This document shows, in pieces, positions 9,498 to 18,245 of a stretch of 64,000 nt of DNA (its first letter is position 1; every line of letters starts with the position of its first letter). This DNA comes from Cylindrotheca closterium (lineage: Eukaryota; Bacillariophyta; Bacillariophyceae; Bacillariales; Bacillariaceae). Made by a program: the position numbers and the translations under genes. The notes under the pieces are model-generated. The model had not been told where the DNA came from. It ran no database searches and worked only from the letters and a program-made list of their open reading frames with translations. The stretch spans positions 108,449 to 172,448 of the forward strand of contig CAKOGP040001759.1 of NCBI GenBank assembly GCA_933822405.4. Direction: 5' to 3'.

Positions 9498-10847
9498 CTA
9501 ATCTAATCGTATTTGGACTACTCTTGCACCACCTCCATTAATATTCTGGCCAATCCTTAACCGTTCCCCAAGATACAAACTATCGAAAATTCCTTCCCCT
9601 TTTATCGGAAGCCCCACACAAGCTCCCTCTGTATTGCTTCCAGCATGGACACATAGCTTGCCTCCATTAATATTGGCTTGAAATCGTTTTGGGATTCTAG
9701 TGGAGGATGGATCCTCTTCTTGTAGCATCCCTGACACCTTGACGTCAATCCATGGACCCAGCACTTGGCCGATATTCGTCACTTGTTGTGGTTGTTGTTG
9801 GCTGCTGGATTCACTAAATACTTGATAATTGTCATTGAAATCAAAGTCAGGAAAAGGAATCCGCCGATCTATTCCAACTCCATTGGGACCAGGCTGTAAA
9901 TATGCCAAGATCCATCTTCCAGGTAACAAGCCACGCTGGAACTCTGGCTTGTTGGTAATTTCACTTTTCGTTTTGCCTGTATCCACAACCTCTTGAATCA
10001 AGCCTTCAATTTCCTTTGTCTCTTGGAATGTGTATTCGTTGGGTCTGCGGCCATTAATGTAATCAAATAGCTGGCTAGCTGCCTTTGGCTCTGCTGGTGA
10101 AGGCTTCAGGGAAGATTTTGGTGGTGGTTGGTTGAACAGAAAGGATGACGGTGTAAAGCTTTCCCTCAGAGCCTTTGAAGGTGACTTGCTATCCCAAACT
10201 TGATCCTGTCGAGCGATAAGACCAGTTTCATCATCAATAGTATACACAATATCACTTTCGTATGCCGACACGTAGGGTCTCCATGGCAGTTGAATGTATC
10301 CACGGGACCGAATCCGGCCGGAAATCGTCTTTGGTTGAGTCTCCGTATGAATCGTCAGTGGTGATAACAATTGAATCTGAGAAGATGCAGGATCGAAAAG
10401 AATCCTCAAGGCATTTTGATAGCGACTGAGACTGGCCACATTGTTGGTCGGATCGGCAAAGACGCAATCGTCTTTGAAAATATCGGTGGACAAGTCTCCG
10501 GTCAGAAAGTAACCGCCAGATCCGTTGGCACCCACGGTCAAGTCTCGTGTTAATCGAGAGGCAAGTTCTTCCAATGGCAAATTCAAAGACTTATTTTCAA
10601 ACGTTTGGGGTTTTCCGAGAGGCGCCAATGATATCTTGCGAAGGACATCTGGCAATTCTTGTACTGAATCGGATGCTGTCGCTGACGATGGGGAACTGAT
10701 GCTTCCAAAGAGACAGATCCCAGCGGCTCCAGTAGTCTGTCTTAGCCAATCTCTCCTACTTGCATGTTCAGTCGATGAAGAAGACAAACCGTGAACAACG
10801 AAAACAAATGCTAGCAGGGTTGCTATGACATTATCAACTCGAGCCAT
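9498..10847 (-). CDS. plastid fibrillin/PAP-like protein with SnoaL-like domain
   Basis: From the ATG at 10847 the protein has 449 residues. It opens with a hydrophobic signal peptide (about 3-20, ending VVHG), a Ser-rich stretch as in bipartite plastid presequences, then SRRDWLRQTTGAAG and a second hydrophobic run ending before ATAS. That is what a twin-arginine thylakoid-lumen signal looks like. About 85-200 resembles the DUF2358/SnoaL-like proteins of plastids (YFLTGDLSTDIFKDDCVF). About 300-449 resembles the plastid lipid-associated/fibrillin fold (GRWILAYLQPGPNG ... LYLGERLRIGQNINGG). A role in thylakoid or plastoglobule lipid and photoprotection is inferred from the family. The frame extends 42 codons upstream to 10973, but that extension is TRIM LTR sequence, and the insertion sits 4 bp before this ATG. 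Confidence 0.85.
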   Translation of the reverse strand: MARVDNVIATLLAFVFVVHGLSSSSTEHASRRDWLRQTTGAAGICLFGSISSPSSATASDSVQELPDVLRKISLAPLGKPQTFENKSLNLPLEELASRLTRDLTVGANGSGGYFLTGDLSTDIFKDDCVFADPTNNVASLSRYQNALRILFDPASSQIQLLSPLTIHTETQPKTISGRIRSRGYIQLPWRPYVSAYESDIVYTIDDETGLIARQDQVWDSKSPSKALRESFTPSSFLFNQPPPKSSLKPSPAEPKAASQLFDYINGRRPNEYTFQETKEIEGLIQEVVDTGKTKSEITNKPEFQRGLLPGRWILAYLQPGPNGVGIDRRIPFPDFDFNDNYQVFSESSSQQQPQQVTNIGQVLGPWIDVKVSGMLQEEDPSSTRIPKRFQANINGGKLCVHAGSNTEGACVGLPIKGEGIFDSLYLGERLRIGQNINGGGARVVQIRLD

Positions 10848-10851
10848 TTTC
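10846..10851. repeat. target-site duplication, left copy (ATTTTC)
   Basis: The six bases directly outside the left LTR equal those directly outside the right LTR (11402-11407). The left copy overlaps two bases of the fibrillin-like start codon (CAT at 10845-10847 on the + strand). Confidence 0.85.
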
Positions 10852-10991
10852 TGTAAGAATATCCAGTACCTGTGACAAATGGGGAAGTGAGATGTAAACT
10901 TCCAACCCCAAAGATACTTCATGTATTTAGGGGAGACCCATCTTGCCACGGGGAGTCCATAGCTTAGTGGCACATCTCTACATTTTGTACA
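10852..10991 (+). repeat. left LTR of the TRIM (140 bp)
   Basis: It starts TGTAAGAATATCC, ends TTGTACA, and matches 11262-11401 along its whole length. It contains TAGCTTAGTGG (10960-10970), which fits a Pol III A box. On the minus strand it adds an in-frame 42-codon extension to the fibrillin-like gene. Confidence 0.9.
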
Positions 10992-11013
10992 TGGTAGCTT
11001 CAGGTTCGACTCC
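10992..11013 (+). other. putative primer-binding site, with a B-box-like motif
   Basis: TGGTAGCTTCAGG starts at the first base after the left LTR. TGG matches the complement of a tRNA 3' CCA end; the primer tRNA is not identified. The same stretch ends in GGTTCGACTCC (11003-11013), an exact match to the tRNA B-box consensus. Confidence 0.6.
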
Positions 11014-11261
11014 AGTGTGTCAGGTTGAGAGGGCCCGTCTAGGGGTACCCAATGAGGGCGACACGGTAGTGCTCAATCGCGCACGAGGATCTTCGTGGAA
11101 CTTTCATTGATGTTTTCATACTACTTAAGCAAATGACTCCCCTATATAGAAGACAAGGAGATTGCGACACTGGGTCTTATGCGTTCAGAAATACGAACTG
11201 TCCATCCGCGGTACTCAGCCTTGCTGAATAATAGCTCGAAGCTGGAAAGTCCGACGGGGAG

Positions 11262-11401
11262 TGTAAGAATATCCAGTACCTGTGACAAATGGGGAAGTGA
11301 GATGTAAACTTCCAACCCCAAAGATACTTCATGTATTTAGGGGAGACCCATCTTGCCACGGGGAGTCCATAGCTTAGTGGCACATCTCTACATTTTGTAC
11401 A
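11262..11401 (+). repeat. right LTR of the TRIM (140 bp)
   Basis: It matches the left LTR base for base at an offset of 410 bp, is preceded by a purine-rich tract (11252-11261) and followed by the target-site copy ATTTTC. Confidence 0.9.
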
Positions 11402-11407
11402 ATTTTC
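11402..11407. repeat. target-site duplication, right copy (ATTTTC)
   Basis: This is the partner of 10846-10851. The sequence to its right (CTCGAATC onward) was probably the original 5' leader of the fibrillin-like gene before insertion. Confidence 0.85.
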
Positions 11408-11550
11408 TCGAATCTTATTGTTTTATTTTATTCGGTTTGGATTTTTGGATTTGTCCTGTGACGTCAGTAATCGTTGACGGACGGACGGTGTCAGAAGCTA
11501 CACCGAAAAAAAATCAAACAGGAAACATCAACACCATATAAACAACACAG

Positions 11551-12564
11551 ATGACGGACCGCTTGTTATCTTCACCATTCAGTCTCATCCGCTGTTATGC
11601 TGGAGTCTTCTTCCTTTTTTCAAGTGTACATGGCTTTTCATCGTTTCATGTTCCGTTGGGTCCAAGATGCCCTTTGGATATGACTTTGTCGGCGGCGGCA
11701 TTATCCACCAAATCAACATTATCATCATCATCATCGTCGTCCTGCTCATCCAACTGGGACGAGACTGGAAAGTGCAAGTTTGGCAAAAAGGCTTATTGGG
11801 ATTCCGTTTATAAAGGAGATGGTGATAATGGGGCAGATGATATACCTTCCGAAACTTACAGCTGGTATTGTGGATTTGATGAATTGAAGCCTTTCTGGAA
11901 CATGTTGATGGAACCACTGCTGCTGTCGTTGACAACCACCAGCAGCAGCAGCAGCAGCACAGATGACGACGACGAGGAGAAGCAAGTACGGCGACGAAAG
12001 AAATCAGACACTCAAGTACTGGTAGCAGGAATTGGAAACGACCTAGCCCCTGTGGAATTATATGATGATGGCTGGACCAATATGGTAGCCTTTGATTATT
12101 CCCAAGCCGGAGTGGACCGTGCCAAGGAATTGTTTGGAACAAGTCGGTCAAAGGTGGCCTTGCTGCAGGCAGATGCTCGTCAATTGCCCTTGGAAGATGG
12201 TGCAGTGGATGTGGTCTTTGACAAGGGGACCTTGGATGCAATCTATATTACTGGGGAACAAGAGTTTCAAGATTCCGTCAAAGAATTGACGCGAGTCACT
12301 GGCAAGGATGGCGTCTTTGTGTGCGTCAGTGCCGTGATTCCGCCCGAGACCTTGTTGGAAGCATTTCTTGACAACAATAGGATTAGTAGTAGCAGTGAAG
12401 AGGATTCCTGCTGTTGTTGGGACACAATTCTTGATGGCGGCCTGGCATTTGCACCCGATGGGGAAGCCACCATTGATCTCGGGGCTCAGCTGTATGCCTT
12501 TCGAAGACGAGAAGCGAGTAGGAGCCACAGCGGATCACAGAGCGTTCAAATCGGTACTACCTAG
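11551..12564 (+). CDS. plastid-targeted class I SAM-dependent methyltransferase
   Basis: The 337-residue protein starts at the first ATG. The N-terminus is a signal peptide whose end reads SSVHGFSSF, the kind of cleavage site with Phe at +1 that sends diatom proteins into the plastid. The mature part contains YWDSVYKGD and SETYSWYCGFDELKPF, as in the METTL13/EEF1A-lysine methyltransferase-like group. Then come the SAM-binding motif VLVAGIGNDLAP (about 158-170), VAFDYSQAGVDRAKE, and the acidic DVVFDKGTLDAIY post-I motif. A poly-Ser/Asp loop (about 128-150) interrupts the N-terminal part. The substrate is unknown: relatives methylate protein lysines, but a plastid address argues against cytosolic eEF1A. 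It is transcribed away from the fibrillin-like gene, with the TRIM between them. Confidence 0.88.
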   Translation: MTDRLLSSPFSLIRCYAGVFFLFSSVHGFSSFHVPLGPRCPLDMTLSAAALSTKSTLSSSSSSSCSSNWDETGKCKFGKKAYWDSVYKGDGDNGADDIPSETYSWYCGFDELKPFWNMLMEPLLLSLTTTSSSSSSTDDDDEEKQVRRRKKSDTQVLVAGIGNDLAPVELYDDGWTNMVAFDYSQAGVDRAKELFGTSRSKVALLQADARQLPLEDGAVDVVFDKGTLDAIYITGEQEFQDSVKELTRVTGKDGVFVCVSAVIPPETLLEAFLDNNRISSSSEEDSCCCWDTILDGGLAFAPDGEATIDLGAQLYAFRRREASRSHSGSQSVQIGTT

Positions 12565-13270
12565 GGATAGCTGCCTACAACGAGGTTCGTTCATTCAGTG
12601 GCTTCGGCACTCAATTTGTCGGCACCAAATGCTGCCAGCCTGCTCTACTTTATCAGTGACAGCAGGACATCTATAGGTATCATAATGAAGTGCCACGTGC
12701 GTCATGTTGGCGAGGGCTGAAGGAATTTATTGCACCTACATGCAGCAGTAACTCACTCCTGTCGAAACGAGTAGGAGCAGGCAGGAAGCTCACGACAGGA
12801 GCATCATCCTGAGTAGCACCATCATGATGGCATAGTACCAAGACGGCATCTTCATGCTGCTTTAGGATGTATCCAGTAGATATAATAAGGATACTCGAGG
12901 GAGAGCATATAATGTAATAAAAGCATATTGTTATGATTGTGGTAGTAACCATAAATGAAACGCAATGATACCTACCTACCAGGTACTGGCTAATGATCAA
13001 TCGATCATCAATATATCCTTGATACCGAATCAAAGAAAGTGGTCCCGTATCTATACCGTATCTATTACCGTACGTCAGACGACGGCGGGCCGATGACTGA
13101 CATTTTTGGATCTTGTGAAATTTGAAATGTTACTACGCAGTATAGTAGCGTTGACACAATCTTCGTGTATACGGCTGCACCCTCTACCGGTAGGAGATCG
13201 CAGCCAACAACAACAAAGACACAACACAATGACAAGACTATAGTTCGCGACCTTGATTCATTTATAGATA
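12565..13270. other. intergenic, nothing recognised
   Basis: No supported gene, repeat or RNA. It should hold the methyltransferase 3' UTR and the promoter of the sulfotransferase-like gene. A minus-strand open frame at 12680-13033 has no supporting feature. Confidence 0.5.
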
Positions 13271-14380
13271 ATGACTGGAAACAAGCCTAGTAGCAGGCCT
13301 GTGGATCGGTATTATTCCAAAGTGTGCTGCTGTTTGGTTGGAATCCTTCTTATTTCTTCTGCAAATCTTTTCTTTTTCCTGGAACACAACAAACATTTGA
13401 ATGGTACTACTAGTGAGGGAGGAGCCGTCTCTGAAGGTCCCAGCACTCACATGATAGACCATGGGAAAACAAAACGGTGGAATCGAGCCATGGTCGAAGC
13501 CAAGGAAATGCTGGCAGCTCATGGAGAAGAGGCGGAATGTTTGCATCCCAAGGTGCAAGAGAGCAAGAAATTGTTGAAGCAGTTCCAAGGCAATCGACGA
13601 CCTTCCAAGCCTTATTTGAATATGGGATTCCCCAAATGCGGAAGCTCGACTCTCTTTGATTTCTTTGCATGTCTGGGATATCGAGCGACCCATTTTACCA
13701 ACAATTCGCTGGCGGGGGATTTTGAAGGCATTTGCATGCGTGACGCCGTGGCCAATGGCTTACGACCACTTGAGACGTGTGCACGAGGGGTGGATGCCAT
13801 TCTACAAATGGATGTGGAATATCCCTTGGGGATTGACGGATACTTTCACAAGCCATTTCGAGACGAATGTTTCTTTCCCCAATTTTCATTGTTGGAAGAA
13901 CTCCATCAAGAGGCACCGGCATCCACATTTTTACTGACTTTTCGACCTATTCATGATTGGATCACGTCCATCTCGGGTTGGGGTTCCACAGTCATGTTGA
14001 ATCGCTTCCAGTTGTGCGACTTTCCAAACTTGCCACGAGGCATCCCAACTGACTTGGGAAACAAGACCCAAGTTGTTGGTCAAATGACGGAATTTTGGTG
14101 CAGCCATGTCCAACATGTACGGAATTTTGTCAAGGAATATCCTTCCCATACACTGATTGAAACGAGTTTGTACGATAATTTGCAATCCGCTCAAATCATG
14201 TACGGTTTGTTCCCCACCAAAGTTGATGCCAATAATACTTCGGAGCCAATAACTACCGAACTTTCCAATGGCTGTTGGGGACATTCCAATGAGAATCGAC
14301 CAAAGCAATGGTTAAGGAGAAGAAAGGGAAAACAAGGAAGGAATTGGCTTCAGAAGGAGCAACAAAGACAGCAGGAGTAG
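13271..14380 (+). CDS. sulfotransferase-like type II membrane protein
   Basis: The 369-residue protein has a short cytosolic N-terminus, one hydrophobic helix at about 17-38 (signal anchor) and a lumenal catalytic part, the topology of Golgi sulfotransferases. LNMGFPKCGSSTLFDF at about 116-131 matches the 5'-phosphosulfate-binding loop of PAPS-dependent enzymes. TFRPIHDWITSISGWGS at about 222-238 matches the 3'-phosphate-binding motif with its Arg and Ser. It would transfer sulfate from PAPS to a glycan or other secretory substrate; the acceptor is unknown. The last 30 residues are basic and low-complexity. No intron is needed. Confidence 0.82.
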   Translation: MTGNKPSSRPVDRYYSKVCCCLVGILLISSANLFFFLEHNKHLNGTTSEGGAVSEGPSTHMIDHGKTKRWNRAMVEAKEMLAAHGEEAECLHPKVQESKKLLKQFQGNRRPSKPYLNMGFPKCGSSTLFDFFACLGYRATHFTNNSLAGDFEGICMRDAVANGLRPLETCARGVDAILQMDVEYPLGIDGYFHKPFRDECFFPQFSLLEELHQEAPASTFLLTFRPIHDWITSISGWGSTVMLNRFQLCDFPNLPRGIPTDLGNKTQVVGQMTEFWCSHVQHVRNFVKEYPSHTLIETSLYDNLQSAQIMYGLFPTKVDANNTSEPITTELSNGCWGHSNENRPKQWLRRRKGKQGRNWLQKEQQRQQE

Positions 14381-15478
14381 AAAATTTCCTACAGAAAGTT
14401 GTAGAGACCTTGATGGTGCTGGGGGACGAGGGAGAGGAGTGCCGTCTCAGGTCTATAAAGGAGAGAAGTACGAAATAGGGGTAGGAGCGGCTGGAATCAA
14501 TCAAAATCCTACAACATCTAGATAAGAATCTTGATCTTGATATCCAAGCGAACTTCTTAGACCCGTCATATAGCTACCGTAGCTCATGTACCACGATACT
14601 TGAGGTACTATGATATTTACTGCACTATTCAATGGCTAAGAAATATAATAGCGGTTATAGTAGCAAAAATCCTCCAACATCTGGTTAATCTGGATAAGGA
14701 TAAACAGGTATCCAAACGACCCTCTTATTCCATGGTGAAGGTACCAGTAGTCAAGTGCCTACTACCTACGATACTGTACTAGCTACCGAACGCGTCTCTT
14801 GACAACAAGCTTCTTTCACGAACAACCACAAGCTAAGAACAAGCTTCTTTCACGATTGACTTGAACTTCTCTCGCACCTCACAATGACGATCACGAACGA
14901 CCTGTTCGAGCCGTCAGCTCCCGTGACTGATAGAGTCGTGGAGGCGAATTGCTACCAATCTACATATGGTTTAGTATGATTACGCCTTGCTAATTCGACA
15001 TTGTGCCTTCGACTGTTTGTTTTTCCGCCTCCCTAATAGACATCATGTCGCAGTGAGTTTTATCGACGCTCTTTTCCTCTTTCAAGGCATAGATCTAAGT
15101 GTAGATACGCTTTCCATACCCTTCCATGGGTTCTATGGCTGTCGAAAAACAAGATTGTAGTTCTTATCTAAGATCAGATTTGTCCGCCCTACATAGTTCT
15201 CCCAGTATGTTTTCACTATGTGTGTCAAAGGAACAGATGTACTTTCACATGGCACGGGACCATGATTTCTGTCTAGCACTAAGATTTATACCGTCATCTC
15301 AATCGAAGTGTCACAAGACGTGTTCTGTGCAGTCGTCATCGAAATTTGAAGATACGTGTCCGCGATGTGCAAAACATTTCGAGGTCCGCCATCTGCACAC
15401 ACACAGTTTTTTTTATCCACCCGAACTTTTGCTAAAAAGGTTCGATTTGTATCATCACAAAATATTATAAACATATTA
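14381..15478. other. intergenic, about 1.1 kb
   Basis: No convincing gene. An 18-bp sequence (AACAAGCTTCTTTCACGA) occurs at 14804-14821 and 14838-14855. The open frame 15126-15470 overlaps the leader of the next gene and has no recognisable feature. Confidence 0.5.
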
Positions 15479-16204
15479 ATGCCACATCGCAGAATGATTC
15501 AACAACGGCAAGTCGAATCTCGGTCCTCCACTTGCACTCTAATGGACATGGATGACATGAAGACAGCCATATCAACGCCAGCGGACGAACCATCCCTCCC
15601 GAACCTGATTCCAGACGACCTTTCCTTGTCTTCGGACTACTATGAATCCGAAGACGAAGAAATGGTAGTAACGAGAAAAGTTACCTTCAAGAGCTCCTTG
15701 AAAATGCGCAAGATTGCGTCGCACCGCAAATATAGCAAGCAAGAGCGTGCGGCTACCTGGTATTCGGCAGAAGAATACAAAAAGCTGAGGGACTCTGCCT
15801 CTCGAACCGCCAAGAGAATGGCACGGGGCTACTCGGTGGACAAGGACGGAAAGGAAAGCAGCCGTGGTCTGGAACACCGCATTGCGGAAAGCCACAAGAT
15901 CCGTCAAACGAAACGATTAGATATCATCTGGACTGTTCTGGGTGAACAAGAGGAGATGTTTGAGAATGGTGAAGAGGTGGATCATGAACAGATTGCTCAA
16001 ATATATTCCATGTGTGCCAAGGACTGTGTGGCGGAAGCCCGAAAACGAGGCATCGAAGATGAACTTGCAGTCCGAGTACCAAAGGCTCCAGCATTGCCTT
16101 CATCGAATGATCCAGTCTTTACCAATACCAAAAAGGCGGATGACATCATGAGTCTGGTGGCTTCCTTGTCCATGAAAGCTGCAATGACAGTCCAAAGACG
16201 CTGA
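15479..16204 (+). CDS. basic protein of unknown function (WYS-motif)
   Basis: The frame runs upstream without an ATG, so I use the first ATG at 15479, giving 241 residues. The central part, about residues 60-105, contains RKVTFKSSL, YSKQERAATWYSAEEYKKL and RTAKRMARG. A Val-x-Phe strand followed by a Tyr-Ser/Glu-rich helix with Trp-Tyr-Ser recurs, as I recall, in many uncharacterised stramenopile proteins. The C-terminal third is helical with a VDHEQIAQIYSMCAK segment. There is no signal peptide or membrane helix, and no function can be given. The 3' end is followed by a short CTA microsatellite at about 16214-16231. Confidence 0.75.
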   Translation: MPHRRMIQQRQVESRSSTCTLMDMDDMKTAISTPADEPSLPNLIPDDLSLSSDYYESEDEEMVVTRKVTFKSSLKMRKIASHRKYSKQERAATWYSAEEYKKLRDSASRTAKRMARGYSVDKDGKESSRGLEHRIAESHKIRQTKRLDIIWTVLGEQEEMFENGEEVDHEQIAQIYSMCAKDCVAEARKRGIEDELAVRVPKAPALPSSNDPVFTNTKKADDIMSLVASLSMKAAMTVQRR

Positions 16205-16888
16205 ACATACGATACTACTACTACTACTACTTATTGCAACACGCTAGCTCTCTCTGCTATCAACTATCAACAACTAAGATTGAACACTTTCTGTCCACGC
16301 GGGACAAATGCACAAAGAGCTACAAATAGATCTTGGATACTAGGAACCAATTTTGTTTTACTGCTACAATACTACTTCTGATGCCACCCACAGTATCCAT
16401 ACCTTTTTCGCCCTCTCTTTTTTCATTTTTCTTCCACACATGACCTCCTGGAAGGTGTCACGTTAGACTCTTGTGATTGGAGGATCCTTTGTGATTGCAG
16501 TAACCCGGACGCCACCTCATTTTGAAAAAATCTGGGAGTTTGCGACGTCAGCTTTGTTTCGAGTGACGAGATTTTTGGATGCATGCATGATTCGCATTCG
16601 CATCCAAAGTTCGCCGTTCGTCCGATGTTCGCCATCGTTCGTCTGTCACACCAAACAAGAAAAAGAGAAGAAGAATGCTCTGGGTTCGCGTTGAAATTCA
16701 GACGACGTCCAACTGTTATGTTTTTGGTGTGCCACTCACACAAAAACTATACATTGACAAACTGAAACTCATTCAACAAGGCAGTTGCAGATGCAATTGC
16801 AAAGCCAACAGCATCAATAACAACAAAATCAATCGATAGTGACACAAAATTGTAATACCACACATACATCATCAATCCATACACAATA
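16205..16888. other. intergenic, nothing recognised
   Basis: No supported gene. It contains the 3' UTR of the previous gene and the leader of the transporter. Small open frames on both strands lack any family feature. Confidence 0.5.
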
Positions 16889-18097
16889 ATGACAAGAACA
16901 TCAGAGCAATCATCGACGACACCGCCAACCGAGCACTCCTCCATGGTGGTTGGCTCTGACGGCACCGTGCTAAAAAGAGATTGCGATGATGAAGGGGAAG
17001 TACTCCATGAAAATGTTTCCAATGTCCAAAAGCTCTTTCGGCGAATGTCATCCTCCAATGTCAGTGGAGATTTGGAACGGGGAGTTCCACGCCAACGAAA
17101 ATTGCACAAGATGCTGGCTTCCCGAGGACATTCGCAACCACAGACGGTCGAGAGACAAGAATCCATGAAGAAGATTGTTCAACAAGTAACCTTGAATTAT
17201 TCTCCAACCAAATCTGGCAAAGACACCTTGGAGGCTGTCTACAAGACTGGAGAATACAAAGCTGCTCTACCGCTTAACATATTGGTAGTCCAATCCTTCA
17301 TGGCGGGGATTTACATTGCCATGGCGGGTCATTTGTATCTGGCCGTGGGTGGAGGTGCTCTGGGTGCTGCCATGTTTCCCACCGGTCTGATTGCCGTCAT
17401 TTTGACCAGTGCGGAACTCTTCACGGGAGATTCCTTGGTCTTTGTGGCCAGCGTCTTGGGCAAACGCGTCGCCTTTTCCAAGTTGCTCCGAAATTGGACC
17501 GTCAGTTGGATCATGAACTTTGCCGGATGTCTCTTTTGGGCCTATCTTCTGGCCTATGCATCTGATTCGCTCGAGAGTCTGGATAAGATTGACTTTGCCA
17601 TTGCCGTGGCACTCAAAAAGACCAAACCATCCTGGGGCTGCATCTTGTTGAAAGGCATTGCCGCCAACTTTATGGTCTGTGTCGGTGTCTGGCAAGCTGC
17701 CTGTGCCGAAGAAGTGGCTGGAAAGATTCTGTGCCTATGGTTCCCCATCACTGCCTTTGTATTGATGGGATTTGATCACTGCATCGCCAATCAATTTTTG
17801 ATTCCACTTGGTATGATGCTGGGAGCTGATATTTCCATCAAAAAGTTGCTCTTGGAGGCCCTCTTGCCAGCAACCTTGGGCAACATTGTGGGTGGGGGCT
17901 TGCTCGTCGGAGGCATCTATTGGTATGTCTTTGATTCCAAGATGAAGAACAAACTGCGACTGCCAGTAGTTCGAAAACAAGAATCATCCCAGAGTAATGG
18001 CAAGCCAGCAGCATCAAAAGATACCAATTCTACGGATACGATGGACCGCAATCATAAACCATCAACGCATTTGGAGGAAGAGGAACAAGACATTTGA
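16889..18097 (+). CDS. formate/nitrite transporter family (FNT) protein
   Basis: This 402-residue membrane protein is a FocA/NirC-family channel or transporter for small monovalent anions such as nitrite or formate. After a hydrophilic, Ser-rich N-terminus (about 1-120) come about six hydrophobic helices. They include the FNT-typical stretches LVVQSFMAGIYIAMAGHLYL, GLIAVILTSAELFTGD, LLRNWTVSWIMNFAG, GIAANFMVCVGVW and FDHCIANQFLIP; the last two carry the family-conserved Asn and His residues. The C-terminal 50 residues are hydrophilic. NAR1-type plastid nitrite transporters belong here, but no plastid presequence is visible, so the membrane is unknown. Anion specificity cannot be read from sequence. 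Confidence 0.92.
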   Translation: MTRTSEQSSTTPPTEHSSMVVGSDGTVLKRDCDDEGEVLHENVSNVQKLFRRMSSSNVSGDLERGVPRQRKLHKMLASRGHSQPQTVERQESMKKIVQQVTLNYSPTKSGKDTLEAVYKTGEYKAALPLNILVVQSFMAGIYIAMAGHLYLAVGGGALGAAMFPTGLIAVILTSAELFTGDSLVFVASVLGKRVAFSKLLRNWTVSWIMNFAGCLFWAYLLAYASDSLESLDKIDFAIAVALKKTKPSWGCILLKGIAANFMVCVGVWQAACAEEVAGKILCLWFPITAFVLMGFDHCIANQFLIPLGMMLGADISIKKLLLEALLPATLGNIVGGGLLVGGIYWYVFDSKMKNKLRLPVVRKQESSQSNGKPAASKDTNSTDTMDRNHKPSTHLEEEEQDI

Positions 18098-18245
18098 TAG
18101 AAATCCTCTATCTGTCGTCTGAGCGTCGTCCGATACGTTGACCAAGATTTCTCCGTCGATCGAAATCTCGATAAAAAAACACCGTAAATAATAACATAAT
18201 ATCTTGGTATTATATATACATTGACAATATCATACTGTATCATCC

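Larger units (their letters stand above)
10852..11401 (+). mobile_element. complete TRIM (miniature LTR retrotransposon), 550 bp
   Basis: Two 140-bp direct repeats with no difference I can see flank 270 bp with no coding capacity. Each begins TG and ends CA, the canonical LTR ends. The 6-bp sequence ATTTTC occurs immediately outside both ends (10846-10851 and 11402-11407). TGGTAGCTTCAGG follows the left LTR directly, as expected for a tRNA primer-binding site, and the purine-rich GACGGGGAG directly precedes the right LTR. Together these define a non-autonomous TRIM in + orientation. Identical LTRs imply recent insertion. It lies 4 bp upstream of, and antisense to, the start codon of the fibrillin-like gene. 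Confidence 0.9.

Noticed and set aside
10847..10973. Longer fibrillin-like protein starting at 10973
   Set aside because: The added 42 residues are TRIM LTR sequence and are repeated at 11262-11401; the signal peptide begins at the ATG at 10847.
10953..11023. tRNA gene across the TRIM junction
   Set aside because: A and B boxes fit, but with their standard positions the acceptor, T and D stems do not pair, and the second LTR copy lacks the B box.
11585..12241. 218-codon minus-strand frame over the methyltransferase
   Set aside because: It is the shadow of the coding strand, His/Pro-rich from reversed Ser and Asp codons.
15126..15470. 114-codon frame before the WYS-motif gene
   Set aside because: No recognisable domain; it ends a few bases before the next ATG and is likely leader sequence.
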